This document shows, piece by piece, positions 1 to 11,354 of a stretch of 64,000 nt of DNA; within the stretch, counting starts at the first letter, position 1; every line of letters begins with the position of its first letter. The position numbers and the translations under genes were made by a program. This stretch comes from Melitaea cinxia (lineage: Eukaryota > Arthropoda > Insecta > Lepidoptera > Nymphalidae). Under the pieces are notes generated by a model. That model worked only from the letters and a program-made list of their open reading frames with translations. It did not search any database and was not told the DNA's origin. The DNA lies in contig NC_059395.1 of assembly GCF_905220565.1 (NCBI RefSeq), positions 16,905,289-16,969,288 on the forward strand, written 5' to 3'.

Positions 1-274
1 AAATACAATTTATGACTTTAATATTTAAAAAAATATATATATAGAAACTTACCTACGTTGTATTACCTACATTAAAACTCTACTTTTTAAGAGGGGTAAT
101 TGATTTGACGATCAACAATACAATTAAAATAATACCTAACTACGTAAAATAAAAACAGCCAAGTGTAAATACAACTCACATAAGGAAAGTTCTGTAAAAA
201 GTACAATATTTAGCAGAACATTAATATAGTATAGCAAAAAATTGTGTACGGTGTTACGTACGTTATAAATTGAC

Positions 275-338
275 TAGCCCGTTGGCGCAGTTTGTTGAGG
301 CCCTGCATTTTGCTCCGTGGGTTGCGGGTTCGATTCCG
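275..338 (+). mobile_element. tRNA-derived SINE head fragment
   Basis: The stretch contains an A-box-like TTGGCGCAGTTTGTTGAGG and, about 35 bases later, a B-box-like GGTTCGATTCC preceded by GTTGCG. These are the internal RNA polymerase III promoter elements of tRNA-derived SINEs. No acceptor stem or cloverleaf can be closed, so it is not a tRNA gene. It resembles the heads of the longer SINE copies at 24773 and 45170, and it runs directly into a TA/TG microsatellite where the SINE body would be expected. Confidence 0.6.
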
Positions 339-340
339 AT

Positions 341-371
<31 letters not shown>
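339..371. repeat. compound (TA)n(TG)n microsatellite
   Basis: An alternating TA run passes into a TG run immediately after the SINE head fragment. Confidence 0.85.
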
Positions 372-1164
372 ATTATTTCTATGTAAGGTATATTTATCTA
401 TAACACTCGGTTGTTACCATTAAACATTAAGTTTGCTTACCTTACCGGAACAGACGAGCGTGTGTGTATGATATAAGATATTTATTAATTACATATTTAA
501 ATATACCAGGATCTTAGTTGTAAACACTGAAAAATCACAATTTGAATGGGAATGGAAACGTCTAAGATTTTTAATTTTATAACATTATGTTTCTACACGT
601 CCTGTCTATTACAGTTAAAAAAATAAATAAATGTTAAAGTGAAAATTTTTATCGGGATTTTCTTAATCAATAATAAAACTTATATGACTTTCACTTCCCT
701 CTACGATAGTCAGATAGAATGCCATAAACATAATATAAACAACATAAAAATTTCATCTTTTGCAAACTTTTTCGTTAAAATAAATCAGCGGATACTCTGC
801 TTTGTTCTAAATACAGATTTGATAGCCACTTTTATGATTTAATCCAGAAAAACAGGTATTTACGTAATTTTTTATTAATATTTTATATCTATCTACTTCA
901 TTGAACATATTTTTATTATTAAAAACTTATATTACTCTGCTATAGTGACTTACTGTTAGTGGCTCGAATACGTGTCTCGGTAACGTCGATTGTGGCTCAA
1001 ATTTTGGCCTGGGATCACAGTATTTATGGTAAATTTTAGTTTAAAATTCACATCAAGCTCGCTGCTAAAGGAAAACACCGTTATTAAACCTGCATACTTT
1101 GGTTTATATTCTGTGTCATATATGCGTACAATCTACTAATGCTTTGTATACTTGTTGACTGATT
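372..1164. other. unassigned A+T-rich non-coding
   Basis: No feature recognised. The 67-codon open stretch near 640-842 is A+T rich, has no splice context and is not supported as a gene. Confidence 0.5.
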
Positions 1165-1300
1165 AAAAATAGTATTCTTCATTATACGTCACTAATAGAA
1201 GACCTGAAATTGTTACAAACAAAATAAAATGTACTGGCAGAGGCGGAGGCGGACATATCGCTAGAAGAACGATCTCTTTCAGGCGATCTTTGGGTAGAAC
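1165..1300 (-). mobile_element. LINE 3-prime tail remnant
   Basis: Read on the - strand, the segment has a GATCGCCTGAAAGAGATC block, a purine/pyrimidine-rich middle, and a degenerate ATAATGAAGAATA near its 3-prime end that looks like a decayed AATAAAGAATA polyadenylation tail. I associate this layout with the 3-prime UTR of a lepidopteran non-LTR retrotransposon. A related tail in + orientation is at 29600-29690. The identification rests on pattern memory and is moderate at best. Confidence 0.45.
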
Positions 1301-2124
1301 TAGAAAGTGTACAAAGAATTGTTTTAAAATGTTATAGTAATACGAGTAGTACGTGTACAGCATAACGTAAATAAATTCGAAACTGAAGATTTTTTTAAAA
1401 AGGAAATAGGTACTGTTTATGCAGTGATATAATGTGATCTTACCGTAGTTTGTACTCTACATACTTCTTACACTGTTTGGGATCTAAACATCCTAAAGTG
1501 CTGTAAAACATCACACTATGACTAGCGAGCGATATGTTTTCTTAAAAATATAAAAATATGTTTCGTGTAATTTCTTTGTTACATAATTAAAGAATTCTTT
1601 ATCTATATATCACCTTGAAATTACTCCCACAGAAGATATGCCAATTGATTCGGGTATTTGAAAGTAAAACGATGTCAATTTCTATAGTCATCACGTATCA
1701 GTGTATGAAATAACAATTTACAATATTTAATTTAATCGGTTAATGCAATATACTCGATCATACTTTGCGTCGATCATACTACCGTGCGAATAATTCGCAC
1801 TAAATAAGTATAATAATTGTCAATCATGTTGACGTTGTTTCAAATTTAAAGCCCTCAATATAATTTTAATAATTAAACAATTTACAAAAACAAAAGTAAT
1901 AATAATTTTTTAGTTGTGAATGCCGGTAGAGCAAGCAATTATCTATAAAATGATATATAATTAATGTGGAATAATTGTTAGGTTTTGTCTAAAAAAGGGA
2001 GGTAAACATCTTAACCTTAGCGTATATGATGAGAAATAATGTTCTGATAAAAGTTAAAAATAGAATTTACATTACATTATATATACTGTATGATTGTCTT
2101 CCATTTATATACTATTTCATATAG
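1301..2124. other. unassigned A+T-rich non-coding
   Basis: Nothing recognisable beyond short A/T runs. TACTCGATCATACTTTGCG and CGATCATACT around 1750-1780 form a short local duplication. Confidence 0.5.
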
Positions 2125-2262
2125 AGTGTTTTTCATCGTTTCATCCAATGTCCACTTCTGGTCATAGGTTATCTCCAAGGATTGCATTGCTAAACCACTA
2201 GAACTTTGTGCATATAATGGATCATTTTGGGTCATCTGTCATTTCTGTCCTGCGTATATTCT
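2125..2262 (-). mobile_element. degraded LINE 3-prime tail
   Basis: The bases TCATCCAATGTCCACTTCTG followed by GTCATAGG and, further on, TTTCTGTCCTGCG resemble the reverse complement of the common lepidopteran LINE tail (GGCCTATGTCCAG-AGTGGA). The clearer copies in this window are at 3656, 23427 and 54965. It is heavily mutated. Confidence 0.4.
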
Positions 2263-3655
2263 TAATAGAAAAAAAAAAAAAATTAAAACGAATTTTTTGA
2301 TAAAGGTAAACATTACAAAACATTGTTTTACACAGGTTTTTCACTCCTCTATAAGTTATGTAGTTGTAGGTTAAATTTTTCGCTATATCACGTTTCTGGT
2401 ATCCTTGCTACTTAGTAAGAATATCTTTACGAAGTCCTATAATCAATTACTTTATCATTCATTATGAATCACGGAGACGAATCGAATGATCATTGAAAAC
2501 TCTTGTCGCTTGATCGGAACACAACCTCTCATCAACAAACATTCTGAAAGCTGGTAAGCCTGAGATTACATGACCATCTGGTGACTTGTTGTTTTGCAGT
2601 TGTGGCTTACTTGGGATATTAATCTCAAGTTTACGTCTAGGGTGACTTCGGTATAGTGTCGAGTTAGTTTATCTCTAGAGTCAGCGGCGGATTTGTTGGA
2701 AGGCATAAAATTTGGTCAGTATGCAGCTTAAAGTCATTTATTATTTGCTATATGTGTCTATCTAGTCTAGATTTAAAGTTTAACATAATACATATCTTAA
2801 CATAGTATGTCTTAACTAGTAGTCTGGCGTAACAATCCGCAATGATATTTCTACGGATATTTCTCAAATATTTAATATCAATAAAAGTACCGTTAATAAT
2901 TATCTGTGTAGCAATTAACATAGAACGTGTTCCAAATAAAACCTATTCGACATGCAAAATTTATTCGTGTCAAAAACTAGAACGCAATTGCCAACTCTTG
3001 TCCATTAGACTATTGCAGAAACGCTATGAAAATGCGTTAACTATCCAGTTAAATTAAATTTAGTTAAAATGTTAAACGATCTGTTTCTCAATTCATTATT
3101 CCGTTATCCATTAATATAGTGGGTCGTACAAATTGGAAGCATCGGATAAAATTACATTTCAGTGAAAAATATCGGCTTTTGTTCTGTACACTACAATTAC
3201 TTGACGTTACTAGCGTGTTATATTTTTTATCGAAATTAATACGTTTCGCATTCCAACGTTTTCTTGCTGATTTTACAGTTATGAGTGAGATACATACATC
3301 TTTATAATTCGTTAAAACGCTAGTCAATTTATTATATTTATTGAAAAAGCAAGTTTAAATACTAGATAATTAATACAAATTGATTTTCTTTTTACTTTTT
3401 CAATTAATTACACATGTTCCGGTTCTTATTTTCTAAGTGCTACTTTGTTAAGCTATTGTTATATAAGAATATATTTTAATAGCTAAGCAAATAAGATTAT
3501 ACCTATATATTTATAGATATCACCTATATGTTACATTAGGACTTTTCATTTACCGTAACATGACTGTATGAAATTTATTTTCAATAATGATTTCATTAAA
3601 TATAGTGTCTAATTTATTACGCTAAACAATACCTAATTACGACGTTTAAGTTTAA
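2263..3655. other. unassigned A+T-rich non-coding
   Basis: Contains only short open stretches (2842-3057 on +; overlapping opposite-strand stretches around 3088-3327). None has a coding-like composition or convincing splice sites. Confidence 0.5.
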
Positions 3656-4003
3656 CCTCCTCTTCCCGTGGGTGTTGTAAGAGGCGACTAAGGGATAACA
3701 CAGTTCCACTATCACCTTGGAACTTATTAAGCCGACCTATTGCGGGATAACCATCCAACTGCTGGCTTTGAAATACATAGGCCGAAGACGGGCAGCAGCG
3801 ACAAAGCCAGCCCTGCAGTTAATAACCCGTCTGCCCAGCGTGTTGACTATATGGACAAAACACATGAGTTCACGCCATTTTTGGCGCAAACTTGTGGAGG
3901 CCTATGTCCAGTAGTGAACTTTTTTTTTTTTTACTGAATCACAGGGACACAGTTGCACCGCGAATTTCCGCGAATGTCCAGTAGTGGACTGCGATAGGCT
4001 GAA
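3656..4003 (+). mobile_element. LINE 3-prime tail, interrupted by a small retroinsertion
   Basis: The order of blocks is CTCTTCCCGTGGGTG, AAGAGGCGACTAAGGG, ACAGTTCCACTA-CACCTTGGAACT, GCCGACC, GGGATAACCATCCAA, GCTGGCTTTGAAATAC, CGAAGACGG, TGAGTTCACGCCATT, GGAGGCCTATGTCCAG and GATAGGCTGAAG. The same blocks recur at 23427-23748 (+) and 54965-55293 (-), which defines the repeat. I take it as the 3-prime end of a lepidopteran LINE, possibly of the CR1/Jockey group. In this copy the conserved GTCCAGTAGTGGACT block is duplicated around a 53-bp insert at 3921-3973. It is followed directly by a TG microsatellite. Confidence 0.75.
3904..3990 (-). mobile_element. short poly-A retroinsertion with target duplication
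   Basis: ATGTCCAGTAGTG occurs at 3904-3916 and again at 3974-3986. The match extends to 17 bases with one mismatch (following ACT). Between the copies lie a run of 12 T and about 41 unique bases. On the - strand this is a short sequence with a poly-A tail flanked by direct repeats, the signature of target-primed reverse transcription. The insert is probably a severely 5-prime-truncated retroelement; its source is not identified. Confidence 0.65.

Positions 4004-4033
<30 letters not shown>
4004..4033. repeat. (TG)n microsatellite
   Basis: About 14 TG repeats follow the LINE tail GGCTGAAG. LINEs of this type often end in short tandem repeats. Confidence 0.9.
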
Positions 4034-4037
<4 letters not shown>

Positions 4038-4506
4038 ATTTTTGAATTACTTATCCTATTAGAGTGGATAGGAAATAACATAAAATTTTACGAAACGTAT
4101 TCTGGTAGTGGTAGCTTGGTTGGAATCTTATCATCAATTTAAAAGTCAATTTGGTTAAGGTAAATCGCATAGCGGATACAGATAATTGTACCAAATCAGA
4201 TTAGTCATATGTCACACCGTCTGATCTTACTTGACGTTGCATATGCAATAGTAATGACTCATTAGACCAGTCATGAGCTAAAAAAAACTGGTTGTCATTT
4301 AGCACGATCGCCTCAAAGGAGACGATTACAACTTCATATACAATAAGTTGTTAGAAGTCTAGTTGCTTATTTCCGGGTACTCAACAGTTACATAAGATAT
4401 GACTTGATGAAATGACTTTATACTACTTTTTATAATAATGTTCTCTTTCTAATTTTTATGTAATTTAATGACAACTTTATATATTTTATACTGTTTTATA
4501 ATTTTC
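4034..4506. other. unassigned non-coding
   Basis: No gene or recognised repeat. Confidence 0.5.
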
Positions 4507-4684
4507 GAAGTGAAACTTCTTCAGAATCTTTGTGATTTTGAAACTCGATAAAACGAAAATGGATCACGGTAAAGAAACAAATACATTAATTTACAACAGA
4601 GAATGAGATAGAATACATTAACACAGTATATTATATTCTAGGTGAAAGAATCTATCGTAGGCTACTTTTCAGAAGTTTCACTTC
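4507..4684. mobile_element. MITE-like element with GAAGTGAAACTTCT termini
   Basis: GAAGTGAAACTTCT at 4507-4520 is repeated in exact reverse complement (AGAAGTTTCACTTC) at 4671-4684. It encloses 178 bp with no coding capacity. A second element with nearly the same terminus (GAAGTAAAACTTCTTT) lies at 15672-15891. Short TIRs, small size and recurrence suggest a miniature inverted-repeat transposable element. No clear target duplication is visible, so the superfamily is open. Confidence 0.55.
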
Positions 4685-4883
4685 TGCCGTGTGTGAACAA
4701 GACACACTTTTTTGTATTAAATGCATGTACGTAATATTTAATAATATAATTATGTATGTATTGTGTGTTTGATTGACTACTTTAGAATTAATACGAACAT
4801 TTTAATCTTCTTACCAAAATTTGGTCTATTAATTTTAAAGCGTTTCGTTATAAAAGGAAATGGACAGATTTTAAAAACACTTA

Positions 4884-5160
4884 CTCCTCTGGCCCAGCGA
4901 CCCGTAGTGGATCTTGGCCTCCGACACCACAAGTCTCCAGCGGTCCCGGTCCTGAGCTATCTCTCGCCAGTCAGCTATCACCAGCTCCCGTAGTTTCTGC
5001 ACCTCGTCCTCCTAGCGGTACTTGGGGCGTCCTACGGGCCTACAGTCGTCGGGTTTCCACAAGTATTCTCTCTTCGCTGCGCGATCGTCTCCCATCCTTG
5101 CCACTACGTTGCCGTTCCCATACTTACTACGTTGCCGAGCCAGCGGAGTCTCGGACTCTA
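4884..5160 (-). pseudogene. LINE reverse-transcriptase C-terminal remnant
   Basis: Reading the - strand gives a degraded but recognisable C-terminus of a non-LTR retrotransposon ORF2. First comes a segment like RMGDDRAAKREYL, then RPVGRPKYR, an in-frame stop, EDEVQKLREL, and DWREIAQDRDRWR followed by SEAK. This order (a GRPKxRW-like motif, then a W-x-x-x-A-x-D-R-x-x-W motif) is typical of the region after the polymerase domain in RTE/Jockey-type elements. The catalytic FADD region is absent. The in-frame stop and truncation mean it is not functional. The segment is visibly more G+C rich than its surroundings. Confidence 0.65.
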
Positions 5161-5705
5161 AAAATAATCATTTGTAAATAAATAATAATAAAGCTATCGT
5201 ATATGATATAATGTAATACAAAATGTATAACAATTAACGTTTACTATGTGCACAATTGCACCCAGACGTCGCGTGTTCAAACATTTACTTGTGACGAAAT
5301 ATTCAACGATAGAATTAATCAACTTTAAGTAGGTACTATTATATTAAAAAGTTATGTTGAAATATTCTAAATCTTTTCAAATGATATTTTTAATTACTAG
5401 GAAAAGTAGAGAAGTTAAGAGAGTTAAGTAACCAACACAAAATTGAGCGCTTTTGTCTACTTCTGCATCAAAAAAAAAAAAAAAAATTGGATGGAAATCA
5501 GCGGCTGTATTTTTATCTCCTTACATTAATAGGCAAATAGCCTTGTAAGTATTGCAATGAGCGTTTGTCTCTTAATATATATATATTATTTGTTTTCAAC
5601 TAACACATGTATCTTTAAATAGGGTCATTTTGTGATAAGTGTTTTGCATCTATAATAAATACTGCGTAAATTTGCAATACTTGGTCGATGGTAATTTTTT
5701 TGACA
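5161..5705. other. unassigned A+T-rich non-coding
   Basis: Contains an A15 run near 5470 and a short TA run near 5575; nothing else recognised. Confidence 0.5.
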
Positions 5706-5972
5706 TAATTGTTTGCTTGCAAACGAAAAAACAAACTTCAATTACATCGACGAGTAATACAGCGTAGGTAGACAAAAGTAGTCAAGTAAATACGCGTTAT
5801 CAAGGATTACTCAAAAAGTAGTCATCAGATCGTGAGCAAATTTAAATGGAACTACAAGACAAGCATCACCTTTCGATTAACAAAAAATAATCAATAAAAT
5901 CGGTCCATTTATACATAAAAAAAAATATAGTCGAATTGAGAATCTCCTCTTTTTTTTAAGTTGGTTAAAAAG
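5706..5972 (-). mobile_element. Helentron-like (DINE/HINE-type) element, one internal unit
   Basis: On the + strand the copy starts with TTTGCTTGCAAACGAAAA, then AACTTCAATTACATCGACG, one internal unit (AGTCAAGTAAATACGCG, ATCAAGGATTACTC, CTTTCGATTAA, AATCGGTC), an A-run, GTCGAATTGAGAA, and ends in AAGTTGGTTAAAAA. The end carrying AACCGACTTCNAAAAAAGG is treated as the 5-prime end throughout, which places this copy on the - strand. It is the simplest complete copy in the window. Confidence 0.7.
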
Positions 5973-8900
5973 TACATTAATAGTCTTAATTATAGGTTAA
6001 TAAAATACTGGTCTTGAATGACTGACTAATTGATTCATAACTGTCGAATTTAATCATTTATTTATTATATATTTGAAAAGTAATAAATGGTTGCACTTCG
6101 CGCCGAATATGCACTATCGGATATCTTGAGTATATAATTATATACTAGTAAAAGAGTTGCCAAAAGTTCATACTCATCGTACTTAGTAGGTCTTTAATCC
6201 ATCATTTGATAAAATTTTGTTTGAAAGAGATTAATGAGTTCATTGATAGATTTTTATAGGAAAATGGAGAATTTTACGGGCTGAACATTGCATTTTTTTA
6301 ATTATTTTTCCAGTGAGATCTATATCATAAGATATCTCATACATATGTTTTAAACTAAATATAAAAAATCATGCATTTAAGTGTTAAATTAAGTGAGTAT
6401 TATTTTTATGAACAACTCAGAAAAATTGTCATTGTGTTCGCGACATGTTTGACTATTAAAAAAAAACATTGTGGAGCACATTATGTAATATATTACAAAA
6501 GAATTGTACACAGTGTCAGTGACCCGTGTAGCGAGTCACATTCTCTATTTACAGCTGCAAAGTATAGCATAACATAATTTTTATAACTATTTATAGCTGA
6601 CGTAACATATTTGTATTAGTAAAATTTATCAATGTTAAAACGAATAATATAAATAACTCTTACATTTCTTGCTCCAGTTTGTGTTTTCATTTTTTTTTTC
6701 TGCAAATACTTTCGTAATATCTATGTAATGATGAAATGTAAGGTAAATATATTTTTAATGATAGTTTTATGGTACATCTTGATAAGATAGTAGTTGAGAT
6801 CTAAATTCTTAAGATAAGTTTTATGTTGAAATTGCCGTCTGTGACTTAACGCAACGCAATGTCTCAAGATAAAAAAACTAAAATGTATTTTACTTAATAG
6901 ATGAAATGCAAAAAATGCTTTTAGTAAAGATAAATTTATCTTTAAGGCTATTTGGATATGACGATGATTATTTTTTTTAAGGTGTATTTGTTTTCTAAAA
7001 CATGTAATAATGACCATAATGAAACTGTCACATTCGACAAGAATTGATATTAAATAAATAAATAAAGGTAGATCAGACCGGCTTCATTTTTCTTTAGTTT
7101 TCGATGTCTTTTTTATTGAGTAGAGCTCAAGGCTAACGCCTAAGCTAGTCGCAATTTAGTCGATGAAGTAGAATTTTTAGCTAATTTCACTCTAAGTATT
7201 TACATAAATTTACTTACTTCTGATTTTTGACAACTTTGAAAACTTCAAGTACCCGACTATTGTATAAGAACTTGTAATAAACAGAATCGAAAAAAAACAG
7301 CAAGGATTTTTTTAAGTACTTCTAGAAAATCTATTGAAATATTTATTATTTAGTATGTATTTTTTCAATAAATTTTCGGCATTTGTTTTTAACATTTATA
7401 CTAAAGTAAAATATTTATAATCACCATAATAAGCAATTTGTCATACAATACAAAACAAACCACCTTGAGTTTGTTACGCTTACTGCGTTCACGCTTATAC
7501 TCGTTGGTATCAGTTTGGAATTAGATTAGAATTAAATACTTACATGTAATTTTATTCTATATAAAATAAGTATTTAAAACATTTGAGTGCTCTATCGGCT
7601 ATATTAAATTAATATGTATAAGATATAACTTGGTTTGTATATATCTAGCCGAAGATTCAAATTAACACGACCTAATTTTTATATTTTAATTGCCATGTAG
7701 GTAAATGTGCCTAAGTATAAATTATTCATCTACTTTACTCGTACATATATTCCTACAACTAGGTGTTTCCTGGTTATATCTGTATATTTGTCATTCATAT
7801 TTACTAGTTTGGAGCAAATCTTTGGAGTTGCGTTCTGAAGTAACCAATGTTTTTAAGCCATTTACCTCAATTAATATAGCTCTAAAACTAATAACTGGTA
7901 AATAATGTACTTTAAAATAGTGTACTTTAGAATGAACTAATCAATCAATTTCCACCATTAAAGATAAAAGAACAGTGAAAATTAGAAGTTCTTGTAAAAG
8001 CCTAATACTCGAAACCTATTAAATATAAATGTAACGTATGTATCCAGCGTAACAGCCTCTCGAGGCCTACTTTCGAATAATTAGGTATGTGGGTGCACAG
8101 TCGCCGGAGAAATCAAACAATACGAACAATATCTATGCTTATATAATTATACTCGTATACGTTACACGTGATTCATATTCACATTCGATATAAGAAAGTT
8201 ATTTAGCATTTGCATCTACTAACCGTTTCAATAATCTGTTTCTTATTCTCTTCTAAGTATAGGTTATTCAAATAATATAATAGAATGCTAATAAGAATTG
8301 TTAAAAGTGTTTGGTACATATAAAAAAGTTAAAATCTTCAAAATAGGGTGATATACATATTATATCCATAAATAGGATTAAACGTTTTCCGATGGTAGAT
8401 TGTAATCGCTTAAGTGCTTTAATTAGAGTACGCAATATAATTAAGTACTTGGTTATTTTAAATATTCGTAATTAGTTGTTTAAATGTTATTTTTCTTTTG
8501 ACTATTTCAATACATTTGTTAGTACAACTGTATCTCTTTTAATTTTAATATTGCGGTTTTTTGACAAACGAAGAGGCCGAGATTTTTGCTATTAATCTAA
8601 ATAAGTGAAAAAAGATAAAAACGTCTTTATAAGGCTTGACTATAGTTTACCACTTTTTCAAAACACGCATGACGCATATCCTTGTCTAAAAACTAGCGCT
8701 AACATTAAAATTCAATTAAAAATCGTTCAGTGAGCTTTAATTTATTAGCGTATGATAAAATGCTTGACGTAAGTACAAAATAATATTAATCTACTGCTAT
8801 TTTAATTGTTGTACGTAATCCTTATTTATTCGAACTATAAATATAGTTGTATATGTATTGTAATATGTTGTATCATGGATAAATTTTAAATTGACGAGTT

Positions 8901-10170
8901 AAATAATAACTTATGTTACAATTTTACTCGGTATTAGCTCTTGAGCTGTTTAACAGGTTTTATGATTGTTTCTCTATTAGAAAGTTATTATTGTAAGTGT
9001 AGGAGAACAATACCAAAAATGTGAAACCTACACTGCATTACTACAAAGAACAGATTAAATGTCTTTTTTTTAAATTTTAAGTCTTATTTACCATCTCATT
9101 AAAATAGTGGCAATATTTCTTTCAATACACGATTAAAAAAAAATTGTAATGTATCTGCAGAGAAGAATATATTTATTTTATTTTGTACTTTACTGTACAC
9201 CACAAATATATTACAAACAAAGCATAAAGATAGTCACAGACAGTGAAGTACAATGGGCGGACTTATGGCTAATTAGCCATTTCTTCCAGACAACCCATAT
9301 AATATACAGTTATAAGAATATACAGTTTTTTACCACGACTTCTTAAATCATCGCCTGTGGTAAGTTCATTGGTCTGTCGAACATGTACATACGACAGCTT
9401 ACCTTAATCTGGCTGTTGCGAAATTATCCGAATGAATGGTGACATTATTTTGCACCATACAATGCATCGATCCATGGCGGTTGCACAACACGTAATTTAT
9501 AAATCACAAATAGATTTATCAACTTCAAACATCGATGTAAACGTAATTTAAGAAATCATAAATCAAACTGCACGTTCATTTTAAGTTTTTTATGATATAG
9601 GCTATAAAAGATCAAGATATGATTTATAGAATCTGAGTATAGTAGACACTCCGGCGAAACCGCGCGGAACGAATAGTTGCTGCATAGAAAGGAAAATAAA
9701 CGTAAAATAGAAAACTGGAGTGAAATGACGGGTTTTCACGTCTATATGTAAAAATGTAGAAATGAGTATGGCGTTTAAATATGATGACATGTTATTATCG
9801 TGAAACAATATTGAATAACATCCACCAAGTATATTCGCCAAGAAAGCGTTGAGTAATAATAACATTTGAAACTGCAGGTGTGTTTTACACTTTTATAATA
9901 AAGCAATATATAACAAAATTATTGTTAAAATCTTCATTTCGGATGTGTATGACTTACGAACCGAGTTCGCGATAGCGCAATGTTCTCTGATCATTATATA
10001 TTTTTATAAATAAATAATTAATATCTTATAACATTCACGCCCAGTAGTCTGTTCCTAAGGTAAGCAACTTAATGCTTGTGTTGTAGGCATTGATTTATAA
10101 AACCTTTTTTATAAATCAATGGTTATAGGTAACAGCCGGCTGATATAGCTAATATATTTATATTATAATA
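5973..10170. other. 4.2-kb unassigned A+T-rich stretch
   Basis: The longest span without a recognised repeat or exon. Open stretches at 6371-6577, 6721-7017 (-), 7705-7905, 9149-9346 and 9602-9865 (-) are low-complexity in codon use (rich in Ile, Leu, Phe, Lys and Tyr) as expected from A+T-rich random sequence. A somewhat more G+C-rich patch lies near 9645-9690 (CTCCGGCGAAACCGCGCGG). Probably intronic or intergenic. Confidence 0.5.
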
Positions 10171-10358
10171 CTAGCCGACCTGGCGAACTTCGTACCGCCT
10201 TATTTTTTTTTACTTGAGTATATATCGAAATAAAATATAGCCTATCTTTCAAGTTAGATCAAACTGCATACGGTGTGCAAATTTGATTAAAATCGGTTAA
10301 TTAGTTTAGGAGTCCATTGAGGACAAACATTGTGACACGAGATTTATATATATTAAGA
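10171..10358 (-). mobile_element. short non-autonomous Helitron
   Basis: On the - strand the element begins TCTTAATATATATAAATCTC and ends with GGCGGTACGAAGTTCGCC then AGGTCGGCTAG. The end has a stem-loop (GGCG...CGCC) just before CTAG, as Helitrons do. The base before TC is A and the base after CTAG is T on the element strand, the canonical A/T insertion site. It is 188 bp and has no coding capacity. It shares its 3-prime hairpin type with the + strand Helitrons at 14710-15275. Confidence 0.75.
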
Positions 10359-10395
10359 TATTGTTGGTTTGTTTTTATTTTCATCTTTACATAAG

Positions 10396-10588
10396 AATTC
10401 CACCATGGTCCAGTGTACTAGCGACGCCTCCAACAGATAAAAATGGAAGCACATCGCCAGGAGAGCTACCCTCGGAAATGTTATCGACCCACCAAACACC
10501 CCACTATGTACCTCGTCAGCGCAACCACTCTGACACGAGTGTACGACTAAGAAGAAAAGACAAAAAAATTTACAAAAACTTTTGCTAA
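10396..10588 (+). CDS. candidate terminal coding exon, unknown protein
   Basis: After a pyrimidine-rich tract and a possible acceptor (CATCTTTACATAAG), an open frame runs to TAA at 10586-10588. The peptide is polar and low in Leu, Ile and Phe. It begins around IPPWSSVLATPPTDKNGS, continues with GELPSEML and HYVPRQRNHSDTSVRLRRKD, and ends KKIYKNFC. The base composition is more even than the flanks. It would suit the cytoplasmic tail or disordered C-terminus of a larger protein, but I recognise no family. It starts only 38 bases after a Helitron, so it could instead be a captured or chance open stretch. The opposite strand is also open here but reads like an unstructured shadow. Confidence 0.3.
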
Positions 10589-10720
10589 TAGCTAGCATAG
10601 GTGTATGATATATATTTACCCACATTTTTTTTTATTTAGAAAACAACACGGTATTACAATAGTCTACAAAATAACAAACAAAAAAAAATCTTACTTAATC
10701 AAAAACAGTACCCGATATTA

Positions 10721-11272
10721 ATAATTGTGTTTGCTCGCAAACGAAAAAAAAAACCGACTTCAATTACATCGACAAGTAATACAACGTAGATCGACGAAAA
10801 CATAGTCAAGCAACTACGCGTTATCAAAGATTACTCAAAAAGTAGTCATCAGATCACGATAAAATTTATATGTAACCACATGATAAACATCAGCTTTCGA
10901 TTAAATTAAAAATTATCAAAATCGGTACACCCAGTAAAAAGTTATTACGGATTTTCGAGAGTTTCCCTCAATTTCTCTGGGATTCCATCATCAGATCCTG
11001 GTTTCCTTATCATGGTACTAAACTTGGGATATCTTCTTTCCAACAAAAAAAGAATTATCAAAATCGGTACATCCAGTAGAAAGTTATGCGGTATAATACA
11101 ACGTAGGTCGACGAAAAAAGCGTCAAGTAAAAACGCATTATTAGATATAACTCGAAAAGTAGTTGTTAGATCTCAAATAAATTTAAATGGGACCAATTGG
11201 CACACAAAACCTTTCGATTAAAACAAAATTTGTCGAAATCGGTCTACCCGGTCAAAAGTTCTGATGTAACAT

Positions 11273-11310
<38 letters not shown>

Positions 11311-11354
11311 GTCGAATTGAGAACCTCCTCCTTTTTTGGAAGTCGGTTAAAAAC
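10721..11354 (-). mobile_element. Helentron-like (DINE/HINE-type) element, two units plus spacer module
   Basis: On the + strand the copy opens with ATAATTGTGTTTGCTCGCAA, which includes the palindrome GTTTGCTCGCAAAC, then an A-run and ACCGACTTCAATTACATCG. Two internal units follow, with GTCAAG landmarks at 10805 and 11122. Between them lies an extra module of about 142 bp (GGATTTTCGAGAGTTTC through CCAACAAAAAAAGAATTATC). The end has an A30 run (11277-11306), GTCGAATTGAGAACCTCCTC and GGAAGTCGGTTAAAAA. The right part is nearly the same as 27422-27998. Confidence 0.8.
11277..11306. repeat. A30 homopolymer inside the element
   Basis: Thirty consecutive A sit at the position occupied by a TA microsatellite in sister copies at 12898 and 58981. 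Confidence 0.9.
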
